From Homalodisca vitripennis (lineage: Eukaryota; Arthropoda; Insecta; Hemiptera; Cicadellidae), in contig NC_060208.1 of NCBI RefSeq assembly GCF_021130785.1, positions 170,184,501 to 170,248,500 on the forward strand: a stretch of 64,000 nucleotides of DNA, read 5' to 3'. The position numbers were made by a program, and so were the translations under genes. Shown one piece after another: positions 19,267 through 32,300 of this stretch (position 1 is its first letter; each line of letters begins with the position of its first letter). The notes beneath the pieces were generated by a model, which made no database searches, had not been told where the DNA came from, and worked only from the letters and a program-made list of their open reading frames with translations.

Positions 19267-21117
19267 GTATTATACATGATCATAACATTATAAATCTAAT
19301 GTTTACAAAATTTACATACAATAAATTTTGTGTATTTGATGGAAAAAAACAATCATATAATACTTTAATTGAAAATTACTTAAGTTTAAATTAAATCATC
19401 ATGCAAACAGAGTTCACTATTAGGTTTTTCAAACTTTCTGCTAGTCGTAAAGATTTAAACATGGAGAAGAAGAGTCTGGCAAACAGCAGTCTTTACTTTA
19501 ATGGGGAGACACCTGTCATTTGTGACCCTTTGTCCTCTTTAAGCCCTTTGAAAAATGTGTGACAACGAGTCGTTATCTTTCACATCCTTCATTCTGAAAC
19601 CCGTTTTAACAAGGAATGATATCTACCAAAGTTTTTTATTGCTTATATAGGTTCTCTTTTGTACATACTCGTATATCGTTTTATTCACATTGGTTAAATA
19701 ATGATTATCTGCCCTAAAAAGTTATTAATTTAATTAAATTCCAAGAAAACATATTATCTAAAATATTCTTTGATATTAAATTACAATACTATTAATAAAA
19801 GATAATTACAATGATCTTCGGATAACATTATCTATTAAGACATACCCACTTTTGTAATAAAGTGTTTTTACTCGTATTACAATAAAACAATTACAAAAAT
19901 CTAAATAGAACAAATGTTTGAACATTTTGCCTGTCATTCATATAAGTGCTCAGAATATTTTGGTCCCTTATAAATAATAATTAAAAGTAAATTATCTAGT
20001 GTAACTACATGTATGTATACGCTGCAAGTTATGTCGTCTATTAGCATTACGCTTAAAGCTCTGAAAACATATATTTAGTACGTTTTGATATTGAATCGGA
20101 ACAAGTCCATTAAATTTTCTTATCAACGAGAGGTTTTTAATGTACGAATCGTTAAGATTTGTTTTCAACATCAATAGTGTATTCGTTTCAAATGTTTAGT
20201 AATCGAACATAGGCCATTTTTTAGATAATGCCTAGACAATATTACAACAAACTAGTTATTTACTAAAATTATAGTAATTATTTATAGCAACGTAATGAAT
20301 AGCTAGTCACGTAACTCCTTGTAGTGCATGACACTAATAAGCCACAGCTGTTTTACAGTTATACAAAATTTAAATAGCTACCATAGAGCCTATTAGCGTC
20401 AAACTATGAGTCAAGACTAAACACTACTAGCAACAGTATACATGTGCATTGTGATTAATTTTAGCATCACAGTTATACAAAATTTAAACCTCTCCATTGG
20501 GCCTATAAGTGACAAACTTATATATTATTCAACACTAACATTACTACCAGTATACATGTACATTATAATTAATTTTAGCATCACAATTACACAAAATTGA
20601 AACAGATCGCAAAGGAACTATTAGCATTATATATTATTCTAAGACTGATATTACTAGTACGTAGCAAAAATAAAAACCGTAATTAATTAGCTTATTGTAT
20701 CACACAAAAAGAGATCATTAATTCGTTCAGTGTTAGCTTAACATACCGAAATATAGAGTAGACTAGTTATAACATTTTTCATTACTTCGTAAACACGTAC
20801 TTCAAGATTATTTTCTTATTATTATTTCAATTTTATTTGTATACACTTTCAAGCAATTATTTGTTATTTGTGTATCCAGAGAAGTCCGTCAAAACATCCT
20901 TTTGTTATAAAAAGTATCAGGTTTTATTCATAACCAATACAAATTACTAGTATAATATCGATCTATTGATGAATGAAATTCGTCATGTTAGCACATTATT
21001 TGTGAAAATCTTACTCCATATCGTTCCGTATAGATCTCTCCAGTTTTTGTAAAAAATATGTATTGCATTAATATGTTTTATTGTTTCATATGTTTGATAT
21101 ATCTAAAATTGTATTGC
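19267..21117. other. AT-rich stretch, no gene
   Basis: Nothing coding was seen; a 114-bp tandem repeat inside is listed separately. Confidence 0.5.
20355..20696. repeat. 114-bp tandem repeat, about three diverged copies
   Basis: Units start ACAGTTATACAAAATTT at 20355, the same at 20469, and ACAATTACACAAAATT at 20583; each holds a CAGTATACATGTRCATT-like core and a TAATTAATTTTAGCATCAC end. The third copy is the most diverged. Confidence 0.8.
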
Positions 21118-22196
21118 TTAAGGGGACTTGGACAAAAAAAAATTATTTTTAACATATATTTTTTTTATTTTTTTTTTATTGTAGTTTGACATTTTCGGAA
21201 TACAATGATATTAATATTATCACTCACAAAAATTTCTAAATGCTTCAAATAAATTTTTGAAGTTGCCTCTGCAACGCCATTGACGGCTGTATCCAGTGTT
21301 GAGCTTTCTTATAGTGCTGATTTTACTGATTTATTATTTACTTACCCTTAGGTTTTGTTTCTCTATGACCTTAGCAGTTTTGACAGATGTCTGCTTGTTT
21401 TGTTATTGTCAATTGTTTGTAACCTAGCAACTTTGTTGTTCTGACAATATTTTGTTATTATTGGAAGTTGACTCAGTGTTTATAGACTTTTATTTCAAAG
21501 TGATCTTTGATAATATAATGACTAGACCTAAAGGAATCTTTAAAAAACGTACCAATAAAGGTAATAGGTTTTATAAAAAGGTTACCTTCAGTTTCACCAG
21601 ATGGACTCAACAGTTAGGCCTCGGCCTACTACTCCAAAAGGAGAAATTAGGTAGTAGTGATGACCAAGGAAAGTCGAGTGAAGAAAAGAAGGAGAGCTCT
21701 TGGAGAGGAAGAGGAGAATGATGAACATTATGTTCCTGGAGGGTTTTAGAGCTCAAGTATTGTGAAAAATATACTTTTTATCTAAATTTTTTGGTTTTTT
21801 GCGTTTTCCCGAAAATTTTGATTTTTCACACAAATGACCCGTTTTCTCTGAAAGTACTAAAGATAACAAGCTGAAATTTGTACAGGATGTTTAGTACTTA
21901 TCTATGATGCTACTGATCTACAAAGAAACAATTATAACAAGTATTGACTTATTAGGCCTCATTTTACTGAAAAATAGTCTATATTTCAGGGTTATTTTGA
22001 ACTCACTAAATAAAAAAAATCATAACTCGGCCAAACAGAGTTTATAAGTTCATAAAAATAGATCAGTAGTTTTGTATAGGACCACATAGTAAGTGATAAA
22101 AATATCAGGTTGGTATCTTTATTACTTTCTAAGATAATGGGACACAAAAGTACCTAATTTAACATGGGTTTATATGGAGCGTTCAAGTCCCCTTAA
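21118..22196. mobile_element. TTAA-flanked DNA element with inverted ends (non-autonomous)
   Basis: The left end is TTAA GGGGACTTGGAC (21118-21133), the right end GTTCAAGTCCCC TTAA (22181-22196): the outer 12 bases are inverted copies with one mismatch, flanked by TTAA on both sides, giving a body of 1071 bp. A TTAA target is typical of piggyBac-type transposons. A 67-codon frame (21518-21721) starts MTRPKGIFKKRTNKG, basic, and could be a vestige of a transposase N-terminus, but no catalytic region exists. The rest is AT-rich and non-coding. Confidence 0.7.
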
Positions 22197-22952
22197 TACT
22201 GACTATCATCATGGCTACGAAGCCATGTATCAGTAATTATAAACCTTGTTACCTTTTTGTTTAACAAATTAATAATATTAAACTAGACCGCTATTAATAT
22301 TCAACTACTACATGCCTTCAATTAAGATTGTTCACCAAGTCCTCTTAACAATTTAAAAGTTAATAATGACTGTATGAATAGACTTTCATACTAATACATG
22401 AAACCTCTAAGGAGTTAGGTTTAGGCTGTTACGTTTAGGCTATGCCGTTCCGAAACTCGTATATCTTTGAGTAATAAGATCTGATTTTGTATAGAATAGT
22501 ATACATTTATTTTCTAATTGATTTCAAAGGAAAGGATCTACTGAGGAAAGTTTCAGCACCTCCTGCATAACAAAGTATCATGTGTTTATAAATTCAATTT
22601 GCAGTTCCAACTTGAAAGAGCTAGCATTCCTGTGTGACCATATTTACAATATTACTAAGTTCGGTTTGCAATTCTAACTAAAATGAGCTAGCAAGGAACT
22701 TTTCAGCACTCCTGAATAACAATGTATGAATTATTACATGTATGGTGTTAAATTAATTTTTGAGCTTTAGCTGAAGAAGCTGGCTAGTAACTTTTTATCA
22801 CATCTTGTACATTCTTTACATGTTGTGCCACAATCCACTGAATGTTGTGATTGCATCATTTTAAAATACATAATATTGTAATGAGAAACACGCACGTTTT
22901 ACGCTTACCTTCCTCTTTTGTAAATGTATTCTCATTAAATGTATAAGACACC
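22197..22952. other. Non-coding, with a weak ~150-bp repeat
   Basis: Related segments with TTTCAGCACYTCCTG at about 22551 and 22701, and a third weaker one near 22790, suggest an old tandem array. No gene. Confidence 0.35.
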
Positions 22953-24534
22953 ACTCGCCTTCGGCTCGCTGGGGGCCATTTGGGTGTTGGCTAAATTCGG
23001 GGATAAGCGTAGTTCGGTGATTGATTAAATTCAGACGTGAAGTTTCCAAATTTTATGTATCCGTTCTCGAGAATCTTACGGGTCGTAATGCTTCGCTAAA
23101 CGCTCAGCCAAAAGATGTGTGGTGTATAATATTAATCAATTGATGTAGTAGAAGAGTTAAGTTATGTGTTCGTGAAAATTTGGAGACAAGAAGAATATGG
23201 TTTTAACCAAAGTCAGAGGACGTATGTATACCATAGTTTAATTTTCCGGATTTACCCAAACTTTTGACTTTGAGGGCGTTTTGCGGCTTAACCGTTAGAG
23301 ATACGAGAAAAAGTAACTGGACCTTTCCTGTCGGAAATTTAATTTTATGTTTCGATTCCGTCGTCAGATTTTAGCTGCGAACTTTGGTTTAGCCAGGAAT
23401 GAGCTCGGAAGAAAAGTTTGCACAGGTCAGCTATCGTAAATTGTTTATTATAAAACGTAATAAAAACAGACCTTAAAAGGCAATATTTTAAGTTGAACAG
23501 TTGGTTTAATATCATCAGGAGATTATCTAGTCAAACCAGGAAATTCCCTGGGGGGGGGGGTTAATGTTACCGGGGGGTTAACACATCAGGGGGTTTAATT
23601 TACTCAGGAGGTTATCTGGTCATACCAGATACTTCCCGGGGGGGGGGGTTTAATGTTACCGGGGGTTAAGACATCAGTGGGTTTAATTTACTCAGGATGT
23701 TATCTGGTAATGCAAGAAAATTCCAGGGGGGGTAATGTTAAAGAGGGTTAAGACATCAGGGGGTTTAATTTAGTCAGGATATTTTCTGGTCATATGAATA
23801 AATTCCCGGAGGGGGGGGGTTAATGTTACAAGGGGTTAATGACACACGTGGGCCTATTTTAGAGGGTGTTGTGTCTTTGAACATAATAAAAAACACTCTG
23901 TCCCTATCTACTATTGAAACTTCACTAACGCTCAGCCAACTCCCGACGTGGAGGGGGGTTTTAGTCACTCGTTAACGTAGTAATACAAGGTCAAGCTGGA
24001 ACCATCATGAAGCGCACTAATTAAAGTTGAAAAATTTAAAACACCTAAAAGTAACGACGAAGAATTTGTCATTTAGAGCATTTATCAGGCTTACGGAAAG
24101 ATAAACGATAGAAAGCTGCTGAATCTGTTTTTTAGATCCTATGAATAGCTAGTTACAAAAAATTTTACATTTAAGCTAGGGCTAACGGTTCGGCCAATAT
24201 CGAGCCCAGAAGGTAAGTTTTTGAGTGAAATTTTCAACATAATCACGTTTTACGACTAAACCATGGAAGATAGAGTAAAATGTCACTGGACCTTTTTTGT
24301 AGAACACATTGTTTCGTATTAAAATGCGATTTTTTATTCTACCCTAACTTCAAAGGTTTCGCTAACACAGAGCCCAGAAAACAATATCTCACGTAAAACG
24401 TAAAAAATCGATACATTCAAACGCGTGATGCGGCCAAACCATTGAGGATAGGGCAAAATGTTACATGACCTTTCTTGTAGATCACGCAATTTGCTAAATC
24501 CCATTGAAAATTTGTTTTGAGCTACGATTATGGA

Positions 24535-27500
24535 GGTTAAGACAAGAGGGGGTTTAATTTCGTCAGGATATTGTCTGGTCATATGAACAAATTCCCAGGG
24601 GGGGTTAACGTTACCGGGGGATAAGTCTCCAGGGGGTTATCTGGTCATACCAGGATCTTCCCAGGGGGGGGGGTTAAGAGATTTGGTGACTGGTAAAATT
24701 CGGACATGAGGTCATGGCAGGAAATTCCCTGGGGGGGTTTAATGTTACCAGGGGGGTTAACACATCAGGGGGTTGAATGTACAGGAGGTTATCAGGTCAT
24801 ACCAGGAAATCCCCGGGGGGGGGTTAATATTACCGGGGGTTAATGACACACTTGGGCCTTTTTTAGAGGGTATTGTGTCTGTGAACATAATAAATATTTC
24901 TCTGTCCCTATCTACTATTTGACGCTTAGCTAACGCTCAGCCAACTCCCGAAGTCACTGAACCTTTTCTGTAGATCACGTGATTTCCTAAATCCCGTTTA
25001 AAATTTGTTTTGAGTTACGACCAACCCGTTTAGCCGCTATCAAGCCCGGAATGTAAATTTTTTAGGCGAAAATGTCCAATATTTTCACTTAATCGCGTTT
25101 TGCGGTCAAACTAAGGGAAATATAGTAAAAAGTCACTGGACCTTTTTTGTAGGTCATCTTATTTCCTAAATAAAACGTTAGTCTTATTTTGACCTCCGAC
25201 CAATGGTTTCGCCGCTATCGACCCCAAAAACAAAAGTTTCGCGTAAAAGTTACAACAAAATTGTACATAATCACGTTTTTCGGCCAAACCAATCGAGATA
25301 GGGCAAAAAGATTACTGGACCTTTTCTGTAGATCGCGCAATTTGCTAATTTGATGGGTCAATCAGATTTGAGCTACGACCAACGGTTTCGGCCGCTATCG
25401 GGCTTGAAACATTATTTTTATCGAAAAAAATCTCTGGAATTTCAAATGTTCGAGCGTTTTGTCGCTTAACCATGGAAGATAGAGCAAAAAGTCATTAGAC
25501 CTTTTTTGTAGTTCACTTCATTCCTGACTATGAATTTTCCGTCAGATCCGAGCTAGCTCCAACGGTTCGCCCGCTATCGGGCTTACAAAAAATGCCTGCA
25601 GGGGTGAAGAATGCGCGATTTTTTGGGAATTTTTTTGAGGGGTTGAAAATGAAAAATTCTCACTTTTCGGGATTTTCCTGGTGGTTACACGTGGAAAGCT
25701 ATCTGTGTACCAAATTTCAAGTCTCTAACTCATCTGGAAGTAGGTTAGAATTAGTATACGTGAGTGAGTGAGTCAGTCAGTCAGTCAGTTACACATGCGG
25801 TTGTATATATATTAGACTCGCCTTCGGCTCGCTGGGGGCTACGCCCCCAGGCCCCCAAAGTAAACGCTTGCAAATTCGGGGATAAGCGGAATTCGGTGAC
25901 TGGTTAAGTCCGGACATTAAGTAAAATGACAAGGGATTTAAAAATTTGACCTTTTTTCATAGATTTTTTTTCCGGATTCGTAAAAACTTTTGACTTTGAG
26001 GGCATTTTGCGGTTAAACCGTTAGAGATACGACAAAAAAGTGACTGGACCTTTCTTGTTGGAAATTTAATTTTGTCTTTCGATTGTGCCCTCAGATCTGA
26101 TCTACGACCTATGGTTTAGCCAGAAATGAGCTCGGGAGAAAAGTCTGCACGGGTCAGCTATCTTGAATTGTTTAGTATAAACATAATAAAAACCGACCTC
26201 AAGGCAGTATTTTAAGTCGAACAGGGGGTTTAATATCACCAGGAGACTATCTAGTCAAGGCGAGAAATTCCCTGGGTGGGTGATTAATGTTAAGGAGGTT
26301 AAGACAAGAGGGGGTTTAATTTCGTCAGGATATTGTCTGGTCATATGAACAAATTCCCAGGGGGGGTTAACGTTACCGGGGGATAAGTCTCCAGGGGGTT
26401 ATCTGGTCATACCAGGATCTTCCCAGGGGGGGGGTTAAGAGATTTGGTGACTGGTAAAATTCGGACATGAGGTCATGGCAGGAAATTCCCTGGGGGGGTT
26501 TAATGTTACCAGGGGGGTTAACACATCAGGGGGTTGAATGTACAGGAGGTTATCAGGTCATACCAGGAAATCCCCGGGGGGGGGGGTTAATATTACCGGG
26601 GGTTAATGACACACTCGGGCCTTTTTTAGAGGGTATTGTGTCTGTGAACATAATAAATATTCCTCTGTCCCTATCTACTATTGACGCTTAGCTAACGCTC
26701 AGCCAACTCCCGAAGTCACTGAACCTTTTCTGTAGATCACGTGATTTCCTAAATCCCGTTTAAAATTTGTTTTGAGTTACGACCAACCGTTTAGCCGCTA
26801 TCAAGCCCGGAATGTAAAATTTTTAGGCGGAAATGTCCAATATTTTCACTTAATCGCGTTTTGCGGTCAAACTAAGGGAAATATAGTAAAAAGTCCCTGG
26901 ACCTTTTTTGTAGGTCATCTTATTTCCTAAATAAAACGTTAGTCTTATTTTGACCTCCGACCAATGGTTTCGCCGCTAATCGACCCCAAAAACAAAAGTT
27001 TCGCGTAAAAGTTACAACAAAATTGTACATAATCACGTTTTTTCGGCCAAACCAATCGAGATAGGGCAAAAGATTACTGGACCTTTTCTGTAGATCGCGC
27101 AATTTGCTAATTTGATGGGTCAATCAGATTTGAGCTACGACCAACGGTTCGGCCGCTATCGGGCTTGAAACATTATTTTTATCGAAAAAATCTCTGGAAT
27201 TTCAAATGTTCGAGCGTTTTGTCGCTTAACCATGGAAGATAGAGCAAAAAGTCATTAGACCTTTTTTTGTAGTTCACTTCATTCCTGACCATGAATTTTC
27301 CGTCAGATCCGAGCTAGCTCCAACGGTTCGCCCGCTATCGGGCTTACAAAAAATGCCTGCAGGGGTGAAGAATGCGCGATTTTTTGGGAATTTTTTTGAG
27401 GGGTTGAAAATGAAAAATTCTCACTTTTCGGGATTTTCCTGGTGGGTTACACGTGGAAAGCTATCTGTGTACCAAATTTCAAGTCTCTAACTCATCTGGA

Positions 27501-29337
27501 AGTAGGTTAGAATTAGTATACGTGAGTGAGTGAGTCAGTCAGTCAGTCAGTTACACATGCGGTTGTATATATATTAGACTCGCCTTCGGCTCGCTGGGGG
27601 CTACGCCCCCAGGCCCCCAAAGTAAACGCTTGCAAATTCGGGGATAAGCGGAATTCGGTGACTGGTTAAGTCCGGACATTAAGTAAATGACAAGGGATTT
27701 AAAAATTGACCTTTTTCATAGATTTTTTTCCGGATTCGTAAAAACTTTTGACTTTGAGGGCATTTTGCGGTTAAACCGTTAGAGATACGACAAAAAGTGA
27801 CTGGACCTTTCTTGTTGGAAATTTAATTTTGTCTTTCGATTGTGCCCTCAGATCTGATCTACGACCTATGGTTTAGCCAGAAATGAGCTCGGGAGAAAAG
27901 TCTGCACGGGTCAGCTATCTTGAATTGTTTAGTATAAACATAATAAAAACCGACCTCAAGGCAGTATTTTAAGTCGAACAGGGGGTTTAATATCACCAGG
28001 AGACTATCTTGTCAAGGCGAGAAATTCCCTGGGTGGGTGATTAATGTTAAGGAGGTTAAGACAAGAGGGGGTTTAATTTCGTCAGGATATTGTCTGGTCA
28101 TATGAACAAATTCCCAGGGGGGGTTAACGTTACCGGGGGATAAGTCTCCAGGGGGTTATCTGGTCATACCAGGATCTTCCCAGGGGGGGGGGTTAAGAGA
28201 TTTGGTGACTGGTAAAAATTCGGACATGAGGTCATGGCAGGAAATTCCCTGGGGGGGTTTAATGTTACCAGGGGGGTTAAACACATCAGGGGGTTGAATG
28301 TACAGGAGGTTATCAGGTCATACCAGGAAATCCCCGGGGGGGGGTGTTAATATTACCGGGGGTTAATGACACACTCGGGCCTTTTTTAGAGGGTATTGTG
28401 TCTGTGAACATAATAAATATTCCTCTGTCCCCTATCTACTATTGACGCTTAGCTAACGCTCAGCCAAACTCCCGAAGTCACTGAACCTTTTCTGTAGATC
28501 ACGTGATTTCCTAAATCCCGTTTAAAATTTGTTTTGAGTTACGACCAACCGTTTTAGCCGCTATCAAGCCCGGAATGTAAATTTTTAGGCGAAAATGTCC
28601 AATATTTTCACTTAATCGCGTTTTGCGGTCAAACTAAGGGAAATATAGTAAAAAGTCACTGGACCTTTTTTTGTAGGTCATCTTATTTCCTAAATAAAAC
28701 GTTAGTCTTATTTTGACCTCCGACCAATGGTTTCGCCGCTATCGACCCCAAAAACAAAAGTTTCGCGTAAAAGTTACAACAAAATTGTACATAATCACGT
28801 TTTTCGGCCAAACCAATCGAGATAGGGCAAAAGATTACTGGACCTTTTCTGTAGATCGCGCAATTTGCTAATTTGATGGGTCAATCAGATTTGAGCTACG
28901 ACCAACGGTTCGGCCGCTATCAGGCTTGAAAACATTATTTTTATCGAAAAAATCTCTGGAATTTCAAATGTTCGAGCGTTTTGTCGCTTAACCATGGAAG
29001 ATAGAGCAAAAAAGTCATTAGACCTTTTTTGTAGTTCACTTCATTCCTGACTATGAATTTTCCGTCAGATCCGAGCTAGCTCCAACGGTTCGCCCGCTAT
29101 CGGGCTTACAAAAAATGCCTGCAGGGGTGAAGAATGCGCGATTTTTTGGGAATTTTTTTGAGGGGTTGAAAATGAAAAATTCTCACTTTTCGGGATTTTC
29201 CTGGTGGTTACACGTGGAAAGCTATCTGTGTACCAAATTTCAAGTCTCTAACTCATCTGGAAGTAGGTTAGAATTAGTATACGTGAGTGAGTGAGTCAGT
29301 CAGTCAGTCAGTTACACATGCGGTTGTATATATATTA
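24535..29337. repeat. Near-identical core of the array (2.7 unit copies)
   Basis: The block from about 24535 to 26285 recurs from about 26286 and again from about 28045. Differences seen are almost only one-base length changes in homopolymers, so this is a very recent expansion, or partly an assembly product. The flanking units (22953-24530, 29338-34178) are clearly more diverged. Confidence 0.85.
25815..25858. repeat. GC-rich double hairpin at unit end
   Basis: Two adjacent foldbacks: GCC-TTC-GGC and GGGGGC-TAC-GCCCCC, preceded by a TGAGTGAG/TCAGTCAG run and TTACACATGCGGTTGTATATATATTA. The same structure recurs at 27577, 29338, 31278 and 33033; the copy at 22953 lacks the second stem. Confidence 0.85.
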
Positions 29338-32300
29338 GACTCGCCTTCGGCTCGCTGGGGGCTACGCCCCCAGGCCCCCATGATGTGCGCTTGCAGATTC
29401 GGGGATAAGAGAGATTTGGTGATTCAGACATGAGGTCATGCCAGGAAATTCCCTGGGAGGGGGGGGTTTAATGTTACCAGGGGTTAAGACATCAGGGGGT
29501 TATTTGGTCATACCAGGAACTTCCCAAGGGGAGGGGGGGTTAAGAGATATGGTGATTGGTAAAATTCAGACATGAGGTCATGCCAGGAAATTCCCTGGGG
29601 GGTTTAATGTTTACCAGGGGGGTTAACACATCAGGAGGTTTAATTTATTCAGGAGATTATCTGGGCATACCAGAAAATTCCCTGTGGGTGGTTTAAGGTT
29701 ACCGGGGGTTAATGACACACGTGGGCCTCTTTTAGAGGGTGTTGTGTCTGTGAACATAGTTCAATTTCAATCTGTTCTTATGTACTTTAGACGCTTCGTT
29801 GACGCTCAGCCAATTCGCGATGTGAGCTAATAGACGTATACTAGTCACTCGTTATCATAGTAATACAAACTAAATCAGGAACCGGTATGATTTGCACACA
29901 TTTTTTATCTTTATCAGATTATTAAGTTGATCAGGGGGTTTCATTTACTCAGGAGTAATTCCAGTGAGGGGGATTAGCATTAGCGAGGGTTATCAGAATA
30001 CGTGGTTTTTTCCTGAGGAAAAATTATTGACCAGAAAATACAAAACTAGACAAATTCCCACAAATTGTGGTCGAATAGATCTTAAAATTACCTAAAATGG
30101 TCAAATTGAGTTTTCCAGTTTTAATCAAAGTTCTGAATTGAAAGCCATTTTTTGGCTTAACCGTTAGAGATACAACAAAAAGTGACTGGACCTTTCTTGT
30201 CGGAAATTTAATGTTGTCTTTCGATTATGCCATCAGATTTGAGCTACGACCTATAATTTAAGCAGTACAGAGCATAGGACAAAAGACTGCACTAGGCTGT
30301 TTTTATGAATTTTGCGAGGGGTTTAATTTACTCAGGGGATTACCTGGTAATACAAATTACTAAATATTGACATTTATTAACCGAACCGATGTAGGTAGAG
30401 CAAAAGCTCACTGGACCTTTTTTTGTAGAACGCCTGATTTTGTATTAAAATTAAAATTTTAAAAATGTACTATAGTTAAGGTTTTGTCCACAGTAAAGCT
30501 CAGAAAACAAAATCTCACGTATAACTTAAAAAATCAATACTTTAAAACACGTTATGCGGCCAAACCGTTGAGGATAGGGCAAAATGTTACCGAACTTTTT
30601 TTGTATATGACGCAATTTCCTAAATCCCATTGAAAATTTGTTTTTAGCTACGACCAACCGTTTAGCCGCTATCGAGCCCGAAATGTTAATTTTTAGGCGA
30701 AAATTTCCAAAAACAATTCACTTAATTGCGTTTTGCGGCCAAACCAATCGAGATAGAGTAAAAAGCCACTGGTCCTTTTTTGTAGAGCACTTCATTCCCC
30801 ACTAACGATTTTTCATCAGATCCGAGCTACAACCTACGGTTTAGACGCTACAGAGCCTCAAACAAAAATCTACAAGCGAAAATCGTCAAAATTTGACAAA
30901 ATTTTCGAATTTGAGAGCATGTTTCGGGTGGACAGGTAGAAATGCAGGGAATTATAATGTGCCCATTTTGTAGATCATAAAATTTGCTAAAACCCCTCAA
31001 AAATTAGATTTGAGCTACTGCCAACGGTTTAGTCGCTAGACGGCTCGAAAGCAAAAAACTACAACAGTTTTTAACCAGTTTCAACCGGTTTTTAATTTTT
31101 TTGAGGGGTTTAAAATTAAAAATTCCCGGTTTTCAGACTTTTCCTATTGGTTATACGGCAAAAGGTACCTGCGTGCCAAATTTCAAGTTTCTAGCATTTC
31201 TAGAACTATGTTAGAATTTGTATCTATATATCAGTGAGTCAGTCAGTCAGTTTCACATGCAGCTGTATAGTATATTAGACTCGCCTTCGGCTCGCTGGGG
31301 GCTACGCCCCCAGGCCCCCATTTGGGTGTTGGCCAATTTCGGGGATAAGCGGAATTCAGTGACGGGTAATATCTGAGAATTATACTAGGGTCTGGGTGTT
31401 TAAATTAGGCCTAATTTATTGAAATTTTATTTATTAATCCAATTTTTTGACTTTAATGACATTTTACTGCTTAACCGTTAGAGATACGAGAAAAAGTGAC
31501 TGGACCTTTCTCGTCGGAAATTTAATTTTGTGTTTCGATTGTGCCCTCAGATTTGATCTACGACCTATGGTTTAGTCGGTACAACGCTTGGAATAAATGT
31601 CTGCACTGGTGGGGAAAAGAGCGATTTGGTGATTGGTAAAATTCGGACATGAGGCCATGCCAGGAAATTCCCTGGGGGGGGTTTAATGTTACTGGGGGGG
31701 TTAACATTTCAGGAGGTTTAATGTACTCAGGAGCTTATCTGGTCATACCAGGAAATCCCGGGGGGGTTAATGTTACCGGGGGGGTTAACACATCAGGGGG
31801 TTTAATGTACTCAGGAGGTTATCTGGTCATACCAGGAAATCCCCGGGGGGGGGGGGTTAATGTTACCGGGGGTTAATGACACACTTGGACTTATTTTAGA
31901 GGGTGTTGTGTCTGTGGACATAATACAAATTCACTCTTGTCCCTATCTACTATTGACGCTTAGGCCAACGCTCAGCCAATTTATAATGTTGGTGTTGTAT
32001 TCACTAGTTAACCTAGCAAAGCAAGTGCAAACTGAATCTGGAAACGAATTACACAAAATATTAGTCACATATTGGTTTAAAAACTCCAAAAATTGCCAAT
32101 CCACGACAAATATTTTGCTATTTATTAGCGTTTTCGGGCTTATTGAAGGACATACAACAAAAAGGTACATGACCTTTTTTGTAGATCCCATCAATTTGTA
32201 GTCATAAACATTTTTGCATTTAAGCTAGAACTATTTGTTTGGCCGCTATCGACTCTAGAAACAAAATTCTTAAATACAAATTAAGAAATATTTACATTTA

